Of a DNA stretch of 64,000 nucleotides, positions 9,099 to 17,267 are shown one piece after another. Below the pieces are notes generated by a model, which made no database searches, was not told the DNA's origin, and worked only from the letters and a program-made list of their open reading frames with translations. A program made the translations under genes and the position numbers. Position 1 is the stretch's first letter. Every line of letters starts with the position of its first letter. Origin of the DNA: Chitinophaga polysaccharea (GTDB taxonomy: Bacteria; Bacteroidota; Bacteroidia; Chitinophagales; Chitinophagaceae); assembly GCF_902150045.1 (NCBI RefSeq), contig NZ_CABFVU010000003.1, forward strand, positions 992,001-1,056,000. Direction: 5' to 3'.

Positions 9099-9218
9099 AA
9101 CATAGAGGCTGTATCATAAGTAATTTTTACTCGATTTTATTCGGGTACCTGATGGAGAGAATTTTCGTTTACGCAATTCTCAGGACCTTCAGATTACTTT
9201 TGATACAGCCTCTATGTT
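9099..9218. repeat. MITE-like 120-bp inverted-repeat element
   Basis: The ends are 26-bp inverted repeats (AACATAGAGGCTGTATCA... on the left at 9099-9124, its complement at 9193-9218) with one mismatch. The 68-bp interior holds a further small inverted repeat, GAGAATT...AATTCTC. It has no coding capacity. The GAGGCTGT-type end resembles terminal repeats of insertion sequences common in Bacteroidota, so a non-autonomous element is likely. It sits between convergent genes and could also end transcription in both directions. Confidence 0.7.
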
Positions 9219-9236
9219 AACGGATAAATTGTTATC

Positions 9237-9596
9237 CTACATGAAGAATTGCTCAGACACGATCTTTCCATCTTTCACATGATACACACAAAGCTCAGTA
9301 AACTTTTCACGGTCCCTGCCTTTCATTTTGAGATCCATACTGAGCACAAAAGAAAAGACATTGCCCGCTATTAACGGCTCGGAAACAGTAGTACCATAGC
9401 GGGATTCCACCATCGAGCTGAACTTACGGTCCTTTTCTTTTAATGCTTCCAATCCCCGTGTTTCCTTTTCAAACCCCGGAGTTTCGAAAGGCTCTATACT
9501 CACTGCATCTTCTGCAAATAACTCCTCCTGTGCACGACTAAACTCTTCATTACGGCAGTATTCTGCCAGGCGTAAGGCGATTTGTTCTACAGTCAT
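9237..9596 (-). CDS. SnoaL/NTF2-like protein
   Basis: The protein has 119 residues and starts MTVEQIALRLAEYCRNEEFS. The pattern of a helix with LFAEDAVSIEP, then GLEALKEKDRKF, and a C-terminal strand pair ending CVYHVKDGKIVSEQFFM is that of nuclear-transport-factor-2-like SnoaL domains. Members bind small hydrophobic molecules or act as isomerases; the substrate here is unknown. It stands alone on the minus strand, with a MITE-like element past its 3' end. Confidence 0.8.
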   Translation of the reverse strand: MTVEQIALRLAEYCRNEEFSRAQEELFAEDAVSIEPFETPGFEKETRGLEALKEKDRKFSSMVESRYGTTVSEPLIAGNVFSFVLSMDLKMKGRDREKFTELCVYHVKDGKIVSEQFFM

Positions 9597-9870
9597 AGCA
9601 TATGATTTTGATAAAAATAAAGTTACAGGTTCTTGTCGCCTATATCAACAGGCACAGCATTTAAATGATCATATAAATAATAAAATATTAAATTTAGTAC
9701 CACTAAGGCTACTGGAATGAAAATGCAGTTTCAACATATTGGTAAGATCTTTTACAGAGATTAGTACTTCCGGTTTTTACAATCGTTCAATCCCTTCACC
9801 GTTTATCTTTGCTTATTACAGGAAAAATATCCGGCACTGCTCCTTTCTTAATCAACAAAAAATAAATTGT

Positions 9871-10791
9871 ATGCGTCTGCAGAAAGTAACAAAAGGAGAT
9901 GGTCTTTTCAGGGCGTTATTGATCAGGTTTATTTCCGGAGTATCCGGGATGCGGTTGCCGGATGCTGCACGGATCGTTATGTACCACCGTGATTATTACG
10001 GTAAGCCTATGACTGCCTGGACGCATGCCGCTATGCGCGGGGAAAGCGGCTGGTCTGTGGGCGAACGGGAACTTTTTGCAGCCATGACAGCAAAATGGAA
10101 CCAATGCCCTTTTTGTATAGATGCGCACGGCGCTATTGCTTCGCTTGTTCTTGATAAAACACTGGTAACGGCTGCACTCAGCAACTACCATAACGCGGCG
10201 CTGTCTTCAAAATTATATACTACACTGCAGTTCCTGGAAACATTTGCAAAAACACCCGGTGAGCTAACCACTGAACAGGTAAAGGAGGTGCTACTGAGCG
10301 GGGTTTCCACACAGGAACTTGAAGATGCCATGGCTGTTGTTGCCCTTTTCAGCATTACTGTCCGCTGCGCCAATGCCCTCAGGTTTGAAATGTTAAGCGC
10401 CGCTGATCAGGCAGGCGCGGCAAAACGAATGCTGCAACAGGGTTATGTTTTTGGCAAAGGCATACCAAAAGGCCGCCCGGATCATAAGGCTATGGCGCTG
10501 AAACTGCACAAATGCATATTTGAAGGACCGGGACTAACGGATACGGATCTACGACAGGCAGTTGGCAACCGGGCAACTGGCGGACCTGCATTACCAGTGC
10601 CTGCATACGACAAGCTGGCGCTGGAAATTGGCGCCGGCTCCTACAGGGTTACAGATGAACAGGTGAATGAAGCCGTAAAAGTTGCAGGAAGCGAAAAAGC
10701 CGCGTTTGAACTGATCACGGCTGCGGCGGTAGCTACCGGCCTTTCCCGCTGGCAAAGCGGCTCTGCGCTGCTGGAAGAAGTAAAAAAGTAA
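9871..10791 (+). CDS. AhpD/carboxymuconolactone decarboxylase-like protein, two-domain
   Basis: The protein has 306 residues from MRLQKVTKGDGLFRALLIRF. The first half has the AhpD hallmark WNQCPFCIDAHGAIASL (CxxC followed by His), the redox-active site of alkylhydroperoxidase-like proteins. The second half (from ~residue 200) repeats a similar helical layout ending in an AAFELITAAAVATGLSRW segment but lacks cysteines, suggesting a degenerate second domain. A longer frame opening at 9739 would add 44 residues of poor quality. I take 9871. It is likely a cytoplasmic peroxide-stress or quinone-related enzyme. Confidence 0.82.
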   Translation: MRLQKVTKGDGLFRALLIRFISGVSGMRLPDAARIVMYHRDYYGKPMTAWTHAAMRGESGWSVGERELFAAMTAKWNQCPFCIDAHGAIASLVLDKTLVTAALSNYHNAALSSKLYTTLQFLETFAKTPGELTTEQVKEVLLSGVSTQELEDAMAVVALFSITVRCANALRFEMLSAADQAGAAKRMLQQGYVFGKGIPKGRPDHKAMALKLHKCIFEGPGLTDTDLRQAVGNRATGGPALPVPAYDKLALEIGAGSYRVTDEQVNEAVKVAGSEKAAFELITAAAVATGLSRWQSGSALLEEVKK

Positions 10792-11099
10792 AGCTCTCCT
10801 TCTGCCTGCATCCCGTAAAGAAACGGATGGAAGAAACGGTAAGACTGCTGAGCGGAGAGTATTCTCATGACATGCGATATCATTTATCCCGTTAGGTGGA
10901 GACTGGCTGGTTGACGCAAACACCCCTTAAATTGTCAAATGTACACCCCGTTGTATATTGCTGTCAACTGTAGATTTGTATTCATAAATACATAAAACAA
11001 AAAAGAGGCTAAGTCCAATTCTTATCCCCCGTGCCCCCGGGCTAAGCGGGTCAATTGAGAATACCGGCCGCTTTATATCATCTTATAAAATCTTACAAA
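10792..11099. other. intergenic region with candidate promoter
   Basis: No gene is seen. A degenerate hairpin (CATCCCGT...ACGGATG near 10808-10830) follows the AhpD-like gene and may end its transcript. A Bacteroidota-type promoter candidate lies at 10951-10978. Confidence 0.45.
10951..10978 (+). promoter_or_regulatory. candidate Bacteroidota promoter for the RibD-like gene
   Basis: TAGATTTG at 10971-10978 matches the TAnnTTTG -7 element. A TTG at 10951-10953 lies 17 bp upstream of it, within the range seen for -33 elements in this phylum. The start codon of the next gene is about 120 bp downstream. Confidence 0.35.
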
Positions 11100-11681
11100 A
11101 TGGCGAAGTTAATTTTAGAAATGCAACAGTCACTCGACGGGTATATGGCAGGCCCGCAGGGACAAACGGATTGGATGGTGTGGAACTGGGGGCCACAGTG
11201 GTCCTGGGATAAGTCACTGCAGGATTTCCATACACAGCTCACATTATCAGCATCGCATCTGATCATCAGTAAACAAATGGCTGAAGAAGGCTTTATTGCC
11301 CACTGGCAACAAACAGCAGCCCGTAAGGATGAACAGGCAGTTTTTTCTACACATATCAGCAACACACCCAAAACGGTTATCTCTACCACGCTAACTTATA
11401 AGCAGGAGATCCCTGGTGGCTGGAACAATGTGTCACTGGCCAATGATCTGGTAACTGCTGTTACCAGATTGAAACAGGAAACGGATGGAAATATCCTGGT
11501 GTATGGCGGAGCTTCACTGGTATCCGGTTTACTGGAACACGGGCTTATTGATGAACTTTACCTGCTGGTTAACCCGGTAGCGATCGGCAGCGGGATGAGC
11601 GTGTTTCATCGTCTCCGGCACTTTCAGCTGAATACCGCGCAGTCATTTTCATCAGGAATCGCTGTTTTGCATTATCATTAA
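11100..11681 (+). CDS. dihydrofolate reductase / RibD C-terminal-like family protein
   Basis: The protein has 193 residues from MAKLILEMQQSLDGYMAGPQ. The opening (S-L-D-G-Y) and the later NILVYGGASLVSGLLEHGLI followed by DELYLLVNPVAIGSGMSVF are diagnostic of the RibD_C/DHFR-like superfamily. These NADPH-binding proteins reduce unknown substrates and are frequent singletons in Bacteroidota. A second, different member is at 60594-61163. The start at 11100 is preferred over 11055 because the family begins there. Confidence 0.88.
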   Translation: MAKLILEMQQSLDGYMAGPQGQTDWMVWNWGPQWSWDKSLQDFHTQLTLSASHLIISKQMAEEGFIAHWQQTAARKDEQAVFSTHISNTPKTVISTTLTYKQEIPGGWNNVSLANDLVTAVTRLKQETDGNILVYGGASLVSGLLEHGLIDELYLLVNPVAIGSGMSVFHRLRHFQLNTAQSFSSGIAVLHYH

Positions 11682-11764
11682 TGCGGGCTCTTTGCCATCT
11701 TCTGTTCGTGGGCTATGGCCCCCAAAGCCTGATCCTTAACACCTGCCTGGGAAAAGCGTTCCAG

Positions 11765-13534
11765 CTATATGGCATGGGGCCGCATATTGCCGGCATGGGC
11801 GCGATGTTTGTTTTCAGGAAGTAGCGGTAAATTCACATCAGCATACCGCCATGCTTCCACGAATGCAGCCTTCACTTTCTGCGCCTCGTTATTTTTGTTT
11901 TGGGAGATCAATGAATGGTATAATCCCATCAATGCCCACCCGTTCTTTTTCCATGTTTGCAGGTCTTTGCGGTAAACGCTTTCCGCTTCACTGTATTTCC
12001 CTGCGTTCTGGAGCGCCGCTCCCAGGTAATGCCTTACAGAAAAAAACCAATCGGGCGGCTCGTTATAATTCAGATCGTCTTCTATGGCAACAGCCTCTTT
12101 AAGCAAAGCAATGGCAATATCCGGCTGCTGCTGTTTGGCCGCTACTTCGGCTGATAATACCTTAACGGCTATCTGCACAAGATCCGCCGTGGTATTTATA
12201 TCCCAGATAGTAATATGTTTGAGCACTGTATCGGCAGCAAGTATCCTGAGGCTGTCCAGTTCCTTTTGTGCGGCCGCTGTCTTGTTCTTATCCAAAAATG
12301 CCATGCCCCGCGCATAATGCCAGATGGCCCGCGGATACGCCAGGTCTTCCGCCGGTGCAGGCAGAGAAAAAATAGTATCCCACATACCAAATTTCACGGC
12401 AATGTAGTACGGTATAGTATAGTAATGCTGCAAGGTGCCCCAGCGTGGCAGTCGCATAATATCTTCTGCGGCATGTTCCCTTAGTTTTTTTGCGGTCTTC
12501 CAGGCCAGTGCGGAATTGCCTTCAAGCGTAGCGGTAGCCGCCAGGAAATGGTAATTATGCGGGTAATAGCCCAGCGGGTATGCTCCCTGCGCATGGCAGG
12601 CAACCGTGTAACCACTGTCGGCTTCCGCGGCATGTATATTGGCAATAGAGCCTGCATGATAATCGCCCGTATTAATATAGATATGCGAAGGCATATGCAG
12701 TAAATGTCCTGCACCTGGCACCAGTGTATCCAGCAACCTGGCGCTTGCCATTGCTTTTCCCGGGTTGGCCGATGCCTCCAAGGCATGAATATAGTAATGA
12801 TGCGCTCCCGGGTGTACAGGATTGATTTTGATCAGGTGCTCCAGCACCCCAACCAATTCCGGTGTCCAGGCACGGGGTTGCTTGGTTTGCTTGTCGTACA
12901 GATCCCATGGATGAAGATCCATCAGCGATTCCGCATACAACGCACCCACATCGGGGTCTGACGGGTATTGCTCATATACTTTCTTCATGGCTGCTGCATA
13001 GGCAATATCCAGCGGCTTCCGGTCCGCCGGCGCAGGCATTTTATAACGGGAAGCCAATGCATTGATAAGTGCTTTTTCCTTTGGGGTACATGGCGCATAC
13101 ATGGACTTTGCTTTAACAGTCGCCTCATAGGCGCGCTGAAAATTATCTTCTTCCATGCCTGCATTATAATTGGGGCCCAGCACATAAGCATATCCCCAAT
13201 AGGCCATAGCGCAGATGGTGTCTAACCGCGCCGCTTCATAAAAAGACCGCGCCGCTTCTGCATGATTGAAACCATACATCAGCATCATTCCCTGGTTAAA
13301 ATATTCCTGCGCTTCTTTGCTGTTGGTTGAAATCTGGAAGTTGATCCCTTTCAATCCCCTCAGCTTAGGCGCCTTTTTACCCGAAGAGTACCAGTCTTTG
13401 TCTGTTATCCTGGAAGTATAACAGCGAACATCGGGCGATTTTCTGACGGTTGCAGATGTGTCTTTTGTTTTAGTGCCATTATTACACGCAACAAGGAGTA
13501 ATAACAGGATAATTGGCAGATAGTGCTGTTTCAT
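11765..13534 (-). CDS. TPR-repeat lipoprotein
   Basis: The protein has 589 residues. A type II signal peptide, MKQHYLPIILLLLLVACNNG, gives lipid attachment at Cys17, so it is probably held in a periplasm-facing or surface membrane. The body is helical with tetratricopeptide-like repeats: AQEYFNQGMMLMYGFNHAEA with AARSFYEAARLD near 75-105, and QNAGKYSEAESVYRKDLQ near 520. A conserved histidine-rich middle (HPGAHHYYIHALEA, HMPSHIYINTGDY) is characteristic of a family found in proteobacteria and Bacteroidota whose function is unknown. It is convergent with the RibD-like gene and has no obvious operon partner. Confidence 0.85.
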   Translation of the reverse strand: MKQHYLPIILLLLLVACNNGTKTKDTSATVRKSPDVRCYTSRITDKDWYSSGKKAPKLRGLKGINFQISTNSKEAQEYFNQGMMLMYGFNHAEAARSFYEAARLDTICAMAYWGYAYVLGPNYNAGMEEDNFQRAYEATVKAKSMYAPCTPKEKALINALASRYKMPAPADRKPLDIAYAAAMKKVYEQYPSDPDVGALYAESLMDLHPWDLYDKQTKQPRAWTPELVGVLEHLIKINPVHPGAHHYYIHALEASANPGKAMASARLLDTLVPGAGHLLHMPSHIYINTGDYHAGSIANIHAAEADSGYTVACHAQGAYPLGYYPHNYHFLAATATLEGNSALAWKTAKKLREHAAEDIMRLPRWGTLQHYYTIPYYIAVKFGMWDTIFSLPAPAEDLAYPRAIWHYARGMAFLDKNKTAAAQKELDSLRILAADTVLKHITIWDINTTADLVQIAVKVLSAEVAAKQQQPDIAIALLKEAVAIEDDLNYNEPPDWFFSVRHYLGAALQNAGKYSEAESVYRKDLQTWKKNGWALMGLYHSLISQNKNNEAQKVKAAFVEAWRYADVNLPLLPENKHRAHAGNMRPHAI

Positions 13535-13658
13535 TGGAAGCTTATTTGATTGATTTATTAATTCATAAGCTCCGCATTACTTTGAAAGTTTTATTGAAGA
13601 ACAGGTATAGCGTACGTTTAGCCAATACTAATATACGAAATCGACAGCTAATAACAGC

Positions 13659-14144
13659 TTATTTACCGGTTGCCAACAACGCATTCAGGCGATCGAACAT
13701 ACTGAACCAGCTTTGGTAAGCGCCGGTTTTCCTGGCTTCCGCTTCAGCAACAGTCTGGTGCAAAGTAAGTTTTGTCTGCTCGCCCAGCGATTCGAAAATG
13801 ACGGTGGTAATAATTGCCGGTGGCCAGTCTTCCGGCTTTCCTGCCTCATTTGCGCCAACAGGTACCCCTTGTTCATTGCTGAGCTCCATGGTAAAAACCA
13901 GTTTTTCCGGGAACTTTATTTCCTGGTACACTCCCCTGATCCAGCATTCCCCGTGAACAGGATCGTAAACAACAGAATGGAACCTGCCGCCAACTTTTAC
14001 ATCTATTGATTTAAATTCGATGGTGCATCCATCTGGTGCATACCAGTGCTGCAAATGCTCAGGATCCGTCCAGGCGTTAAAAACAAGCTCCCTCGGTGCA
14101 TTAAACAGGTGTGTGATCAAAAGGTCTTCTTTCTGAATCTTCAT
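13659..14144 (-). CDS. SRPBCC (AHSA1/START-like) domain protein
   Basis: The protein has 161 residues from MKIQKEDLLITHLFNAPREL. The segments VFNAWTDPEHLQHWYAP, FHSVVYDPVHGECWIRGVY and TKLTLHQTVAEAEA are typical of the Activator-of-Hsp90-homologue-like SRPBCC family, which forms a hydrophobic ligand-binding cavity. Its start overlaps the stop of the ArsR gene by 4 bp (ATGA), so the two are translationally coupled. ArsR-SRPBCC pairs are common; the regulator controls its own operon and the ligand is unknown. Confidence 0.9.
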   Translation of the reverse strand: MKIQKEDLLITHLFNAPRELVFNAWTDPEHLQHWYAPDGCTIEFKSIDVKVGGRFHSVVYDPVHGECWIRGVYQEIKFPEKLVFTMELSNEQGVPVGANEAGKPEDWPPAIITTVIFESLGEQTKLTLHQTVAEAEARKTGAYQSWFSMFDRLNALLATGK

Positions 14145-14467
14145 TTGGCTTTGTTTTTTTGTTGCTGCAGATATTTATCTAATTTTTCAAACCGTTTCGT
14201 CCATAATTTCCTGGACTGATCTATCCAGCTTACCACTTCATCCAGCTGATCTAACTGCACTTCGCAGAACCTTTCCCTTCCGCTTTGCCTGATCACCAGC
14301 AGGCCACATTCCTCCAGTATCTTAACATGCAGGGATATGGCCTGCCGGGTCATGTCAAACTTTTCCGCAATAGTATTTACGTTGTGGGATTGCGCTGCCA
14401 CCAGGTTAATGATTTCCCTTCTTGTGGGGTCGGCTATAGCCTGGTAAACGTCTCTTCTGATCTTCAT
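14141..14467 (-). CDS. ArsR-family transcriptional repressor
   Basis: The protein has 108 residues from MKIRRDVYQAIADPTRREII. The winged helix-turn-helix is clear: NLVAAQSHNVNTIAEKFDMT, then RQAISLHVKILEECGLLVIR, then QSGRERFCEVQLDQLDEV. No metal-binding Cys cluster is seen, so it belongs to the non-metal SRPBCC-linked subgroup. It forms a two-gene operon with the downstream SRPBCC gene. Two matching palindromes directly before its start codon are the likely operators, suggesting autorepression. Confidence 0.92.
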   Translation of the reverse strand: MKIRRDVYQAIADPTRREIINLVAAQSHNVNTIAEKFDMTRQAISLHVKILEECGLLVIRQSGRERFCEVQLDQLDEVVSWIDQSRKLWTKRFEKLDKYLQQQKNKAK

Positions 14468-14471
14468 ATAT

Positions 14472-14513
14472 GCAAGTATCTGCTTGCAAATATAAGAGCA
14501 AGTATTTACTTGC
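14472..14513. promoter_or_regulatory. twin palindromic operators of the ArsR-SRPBCC operon
   Basis: Two 16-bp sites, 14472-14487 (GCAAGTATCTGCTTGC) and 14498-14513 (GCAAGTATTTACTTGC), share the consensus GCAAGTATYTRCTTGC. They are palindromic at the ends and are spaced 26 bp centre to centre, two to three helical turns. They lie 5 and 31 bp upstream of the ArsR start codon. Binding by the ArsR protein is inferred from position and symmetry. Confidence 0.75.
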
Positions 14514-14534
14514 GCAAATATATTTCAGGAATCC

Positions 14535-15179
14535 CTATTCCGCCCAGGGTGAATGCCGGATAGCCTGGCAAAAATCAGGTCGTTGATACCCGGGGATCAT
14601 GCACGCACAGATATCTGCATTTATGCTTCCGTACGTTGTATGTGGCTTATGTTTAAACCCCTCAAAGAAAGTGCTTATCATATTTTCCTTTAGTCCGCCG
14701 CGGGGAAACTGCTTTATGATCTCTTCGCGATCTCCGACGGATAACAGGTCATACCCTTTGCCTACCACATCCAGCGCTACCCCGTAATTGAGCAATGCCA
14801 CTTCAGGCTCTTTGTATTCCGCTATACCGGGTGAAGTATGAAGCGCAATGGCATCCCATACCAATTGTAATGATTGCGGCAAAATACCATATCCACGCAG
14901 AAAATCACGGGCCGCATTTGCGCCGTCCACTTCAAACCGTTTATCGTCGCTACGGTAACGCGCAGTAAGGCCCAGGTCGTGGAACATGGCACTAACATAC
15001 AGGAGCTCTGCATCGTACCGGGCATTGCTCTGCCGGCCACGCAGGGCGGCGAAAAGAAAACTCCGTTGTGAATGGTTATACAAAAGCTCACTGCCATATT
15101 CGCGCAATAACGCTGTTGCCTGTTTCGACATCGCGCTGTCGGGTATTTTTATCCCGGCTATAATTTCACTTCTCGTCAT
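14535..15179 (-). CDS. HD-domain phosphohydrolase-like protein
   Basis: The protein has 214 residues from MTRSEIIAGIKIPDSAMSKQ. The HD metal motif is in YVSAMFHDLGLTARY, with an upstream His in YNHSQRSFLFA and a further DAIALHTSPGIAEYK segment that supplies more ligands. HD proteins usually hydrolyse phosphoesters or nucleotides; this subgroup (cyanamide-hydratase-like) has unknown substrates. A longer frame from 15224 would overlap the upstream AhpD gene, so I start at 15179, 10 bp after its stop. The two genes are probably co-transcribed. Confidence 0.85.
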   Translation of the reverse strand: MTRSEIIAGIKIPDSAMSKQATALLREYGSELLYNHSQRSFLFAALRGRQSNARYDAELLYVSAMFHDLGLTARYRSDDKRFEVDGANAARDFLRGYGILPQSLQLVWDAIALHTSPGIAEYKEPEVALLNYGVALDVVGKGYDLLSVGDREEIIKQFPRGGLKENMISTFFEGFKHKPHTTYGSINADICACMIPGYQRPDFCQAIRHSPWAE

Positions 15180-15189
15180 ATTGCAGGAT

Positions 15190-15639
15190 TTATATAGCTG
15201 TTGTTTTAGTTGAAATACCCACACGGTTTAAGAAATTCATATGGCAGATACCAATAATGATATCGGCTATTTCTTTCTCTGTAAAAAAAGATTTAAGTTT
15301 TTCGTAGGTCCCGTCTGAAACCCCGTGATTGAAAATAAATGTTATTTCCTCCACTACTTCCAGCACTGCACGTTCTGTGTCAGTGAACAAGGGGCTCTCC
15401 TGCCAGGCGGATAGCGCAAATATACGGCGGGCTGTTTCTCCGTTCTTCAACGCATCGTGCGTATGATAATCGATACAAAAGGCGCATTTATTTATTTGCG
15501 AAACCCTGATCTTGATAATGTCTATAAGACTTTTGGAGATGGTGGATTCATACAGGCGCTTGTCTATTCCCGACATTAAATCCCAGTACAAAGGCTCTTC
15601 TTTCCATACATCCAGGCGATGTTTAATTACTTTGTTCAT
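15190..15639 (-). CDS. AhpD-like carboxymuconolactone decarboxylase family protein
   Basis: The protein has 149 residues. The signature INKCAFCIDYHTHDALKNGE contains the CxxC and following His of alkylhydroperoxidase AhpD-type proteins, and FTDTERAVLEVVEEITFIF fits the family's second helix pair. Such proteins reduce peroxides or related compounds in the cytoplasm. It is the first gene of a pair with the HD protein, and a Crp-type regulator lies just upstream on the same strand (61 bp gap), a common arrangement for inducible AhpD genes. Confidence 0.9.
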   Translation of the reverse strand: MNKVIKHRLDVWKEEPLYWDLMSGIDKRLYESTISKSLIDIIKIRVSQINKCAFCIDYHTHDALKNGETARRIFALSAWQESPLFTDTERAVLEVVEEITFIFNHGVSDGTYEKLKSFFTEKEIADIIIGICHMNFLNRVGISTKTTAI

Positions 15640-15700
15640 ATTTGTTCAATTTGCGTTTTACAAAGGTAAAAAGCGCAAATGCCCTGCTTCTTAAACTGGT

Positions 15701-16276
15701 TTAAGAAAGAAACTTCTTTCTTAATTCGCTCAGGTACTCGGGTGTGAAGCCTAAAAAAGAAGCAAGCAGGTATTGGGGAACACGTTGTGTAAATTCCGGG
15801 TAATTCTCAAGGAAATGAAGATATAACTGCTCTTTTGAAAAATCATATAAATACCTTATCCTCATTTGCGACGCTGCATATGCACGCTGGAATACCATAT
15901 GAAAATATGCGTTCAGTTCCGGCAACTGTTTAAGCAGCTCCAGCTGGTTGCCGGCGCTGATGCTCAGCACCTCGGTACGTTCTATGGCACGAATAGAAAA
16001 CCGGGCGGCTGTTGCATGCTGGAAAGCCATAAAGTCCGAAGTCCACCAGTTTTCCATGGCGAAGTCAATGGTCTGTTCCATCCCGTTTTGCTTCAGGTAA
16101 GATAAATGTACACAGCCTTTAACAATGAAGAACTTTTCAAAACAGCGCTGGCCTTCGGTTAACAGGAGCTCTTTCCTTTTAAATACCTTCTGCTCAACGA
16201 ACGGCTCGATCAAACCCGCGCTGTTTGCCCGGATGGGGCAAAATTGTGCTATATGGGACATAAGTTGTTGGATCAC
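15701..16276 (-). CDS. Crp/Fnr-family transcriptional regulator
   Basis: The protein has 191 residues. A cyclic-nucleotide-binding-like beta-roll covers ~20-120 (FKRKELLLTEGQRCFEKFFI, then VKGCVHLSYLKQNGMEQTID), followed by a C-terminal helix-turn-helix (RVPQYLLASFLGFTPEYLSE). The cAMP-contacting residues of true Crp are not conserved, as usual in this Bacteroidota subgroup. It is divergent from the NmrA-like gene and upstream of the AhpD-HD pair, either of which it may control. An alternative start at 16261 would drop five residues. Confidence 0.88.
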   Translation of the reverse strand: MIQQLMSHIAQFCPIRANSAGLIEPFVEQKVFKRKELLLTEGQRCFEKFFIVKGCVHLSYLKQNGMEQTIDFAMENWWTSDFMAFQHATAARFSIRAIERTEVLSISAGNQLELLKQLPELNAYFHMVFQRAYAASQMRIRYLYDFSKEQLYLHFLENYPEFTQRVPQYLLASFLGFTPEYLSELRKKFLS

Positions 16277-16398
16277 CGGCCTTGTTCCTCCTTTATATGC
16301 AAAAGTAAAATCAAAAATAGATTTTCATACGATCTTCTGAGATATGAACACTTTTTCCTCCTTATTCCCGGCGAACTTTGTTGAAATTAATAATCGAA

Positions 16399-17262
16399 AT
16401 GAAGATCGTACTTACCGGTTCCCTCGGGAATATCAGCAAACCGCTAACTGAAATACTGGTGAAGGAAGGCCACCAGGTTACCCTTATCAGTACCAACCCA
16501 GCTAAACGTGCACAAATACAGGCAATGGGCGCCCAACCTGCTATTGGCAGTATCCGGGACCTGTCCTTTCTTATTGAAACCTTTACCGGGGCTGATATCG
16601 TTTATTGTATGAACCCGCTGGATTTCACCTCACGCAACCTGGATGAATGGGACCAACATATGGATAACTATGTCCATGCTATCAGGGAAGCAGGGATAAA
16701 ACGCGCAATTGTGCTCACCGGGTGGATAGCCCACCTGTTGAATTCCATGCAGCCGGAGAAAAAGTTTGAGCCATTGAAAGCGCTGTCTGTTACCTTTATG
16801 CGGCCAGGGCCTTTTTACAGTAATTTCTATCACCTAAAGGAAATGATCCGCCGCCAGGGCATGATTATATCCAATTATGGCGGGGAAGATATGGTGGCTT
16901 TTGTAGCTCCTGAAGACATTGCCGCTGCTATTGCAGAAGAGGTCAACACCCCGGCAGTTACAGGTTTGAAAGTAAAATATGTGGCCAGCGAAGAGCTTAC
17001 CTGTGCCCAGGCAGCACAAATTATAGGGGAAGCGATCGGAATACCTGGCCTTCAATGGATAGTATTGCCCGGAGAACAGGTAAAACAAGCGCTCGAAGCC
17101 AACGGCATATCACCTGAAGTGGCGGGGTTATTGGTGGAAATGCAGGAAAATATGCATAATGGAAAAGCGCAAAAGGATTACTATCTTAACAGGCCCGCAT
17201 TGGGGAAACGAAAACTACGGGATTTTGCCGGGGAGTATGCTGCCTGGTACTTTCAAAATTGA
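16399..17262 (+). CDS. NmrA-like NAD(P)-binding protein
   Basis: The protein has 287 residues from MKIVLTGSLGNISKPLTEIL. The GxxGxxx nucleotide-binding loop is TGSLGNIS. The body follows the NmrA/atypical SDR pattern: ADIVYCMNPLDF, AIREAGIKRAIVLTGW, and FMRPGPFYSNFYHL. The YxxxK catalytic pair is absent, as is common in NmrA-like redox sensors and azoreductase-like proteins. A TTG start 21 bp upstream is possible but less likely. The AraC gene starts 5 bp past its stop, so they form an operon. Confidence 0.88.
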   Translation: MKIVLTGSLGNISKPLTEILVKEGHQVTLISTNPAKRAQIQAMGAQPAIGSIRDLSFLIETFTGADIVYCMNPLDFTSRNLDEWDQHMDNYVHAIREAGIKRAIVLTGWIAHLLNSMQPEKKFEPLKALSVTFMRPGPFYSNFYHLKEMIRRQGMIISNYGGEDMVAFVAPEDIAAAIAEEVNTPAVTGLKVKYVASEELTCAQAAQIIGEAIGIPGLQWIVLPGEQVKQALEANGISPEVAGLLVEMQENMHNGKAQKDYYLNRPALGKRKLRDFAGEYAAWYFQN

Positions 17263-17267
17263 ATCTA

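Noticed and set aside
15701..16276. Crp-type regulator considered as a true cAMP-binding Crp
   Set aside because: The phosphate-binding RxE/RS signature of cAMP-binding Crp is not visible in the beta-roll, so only a family-level call is made.
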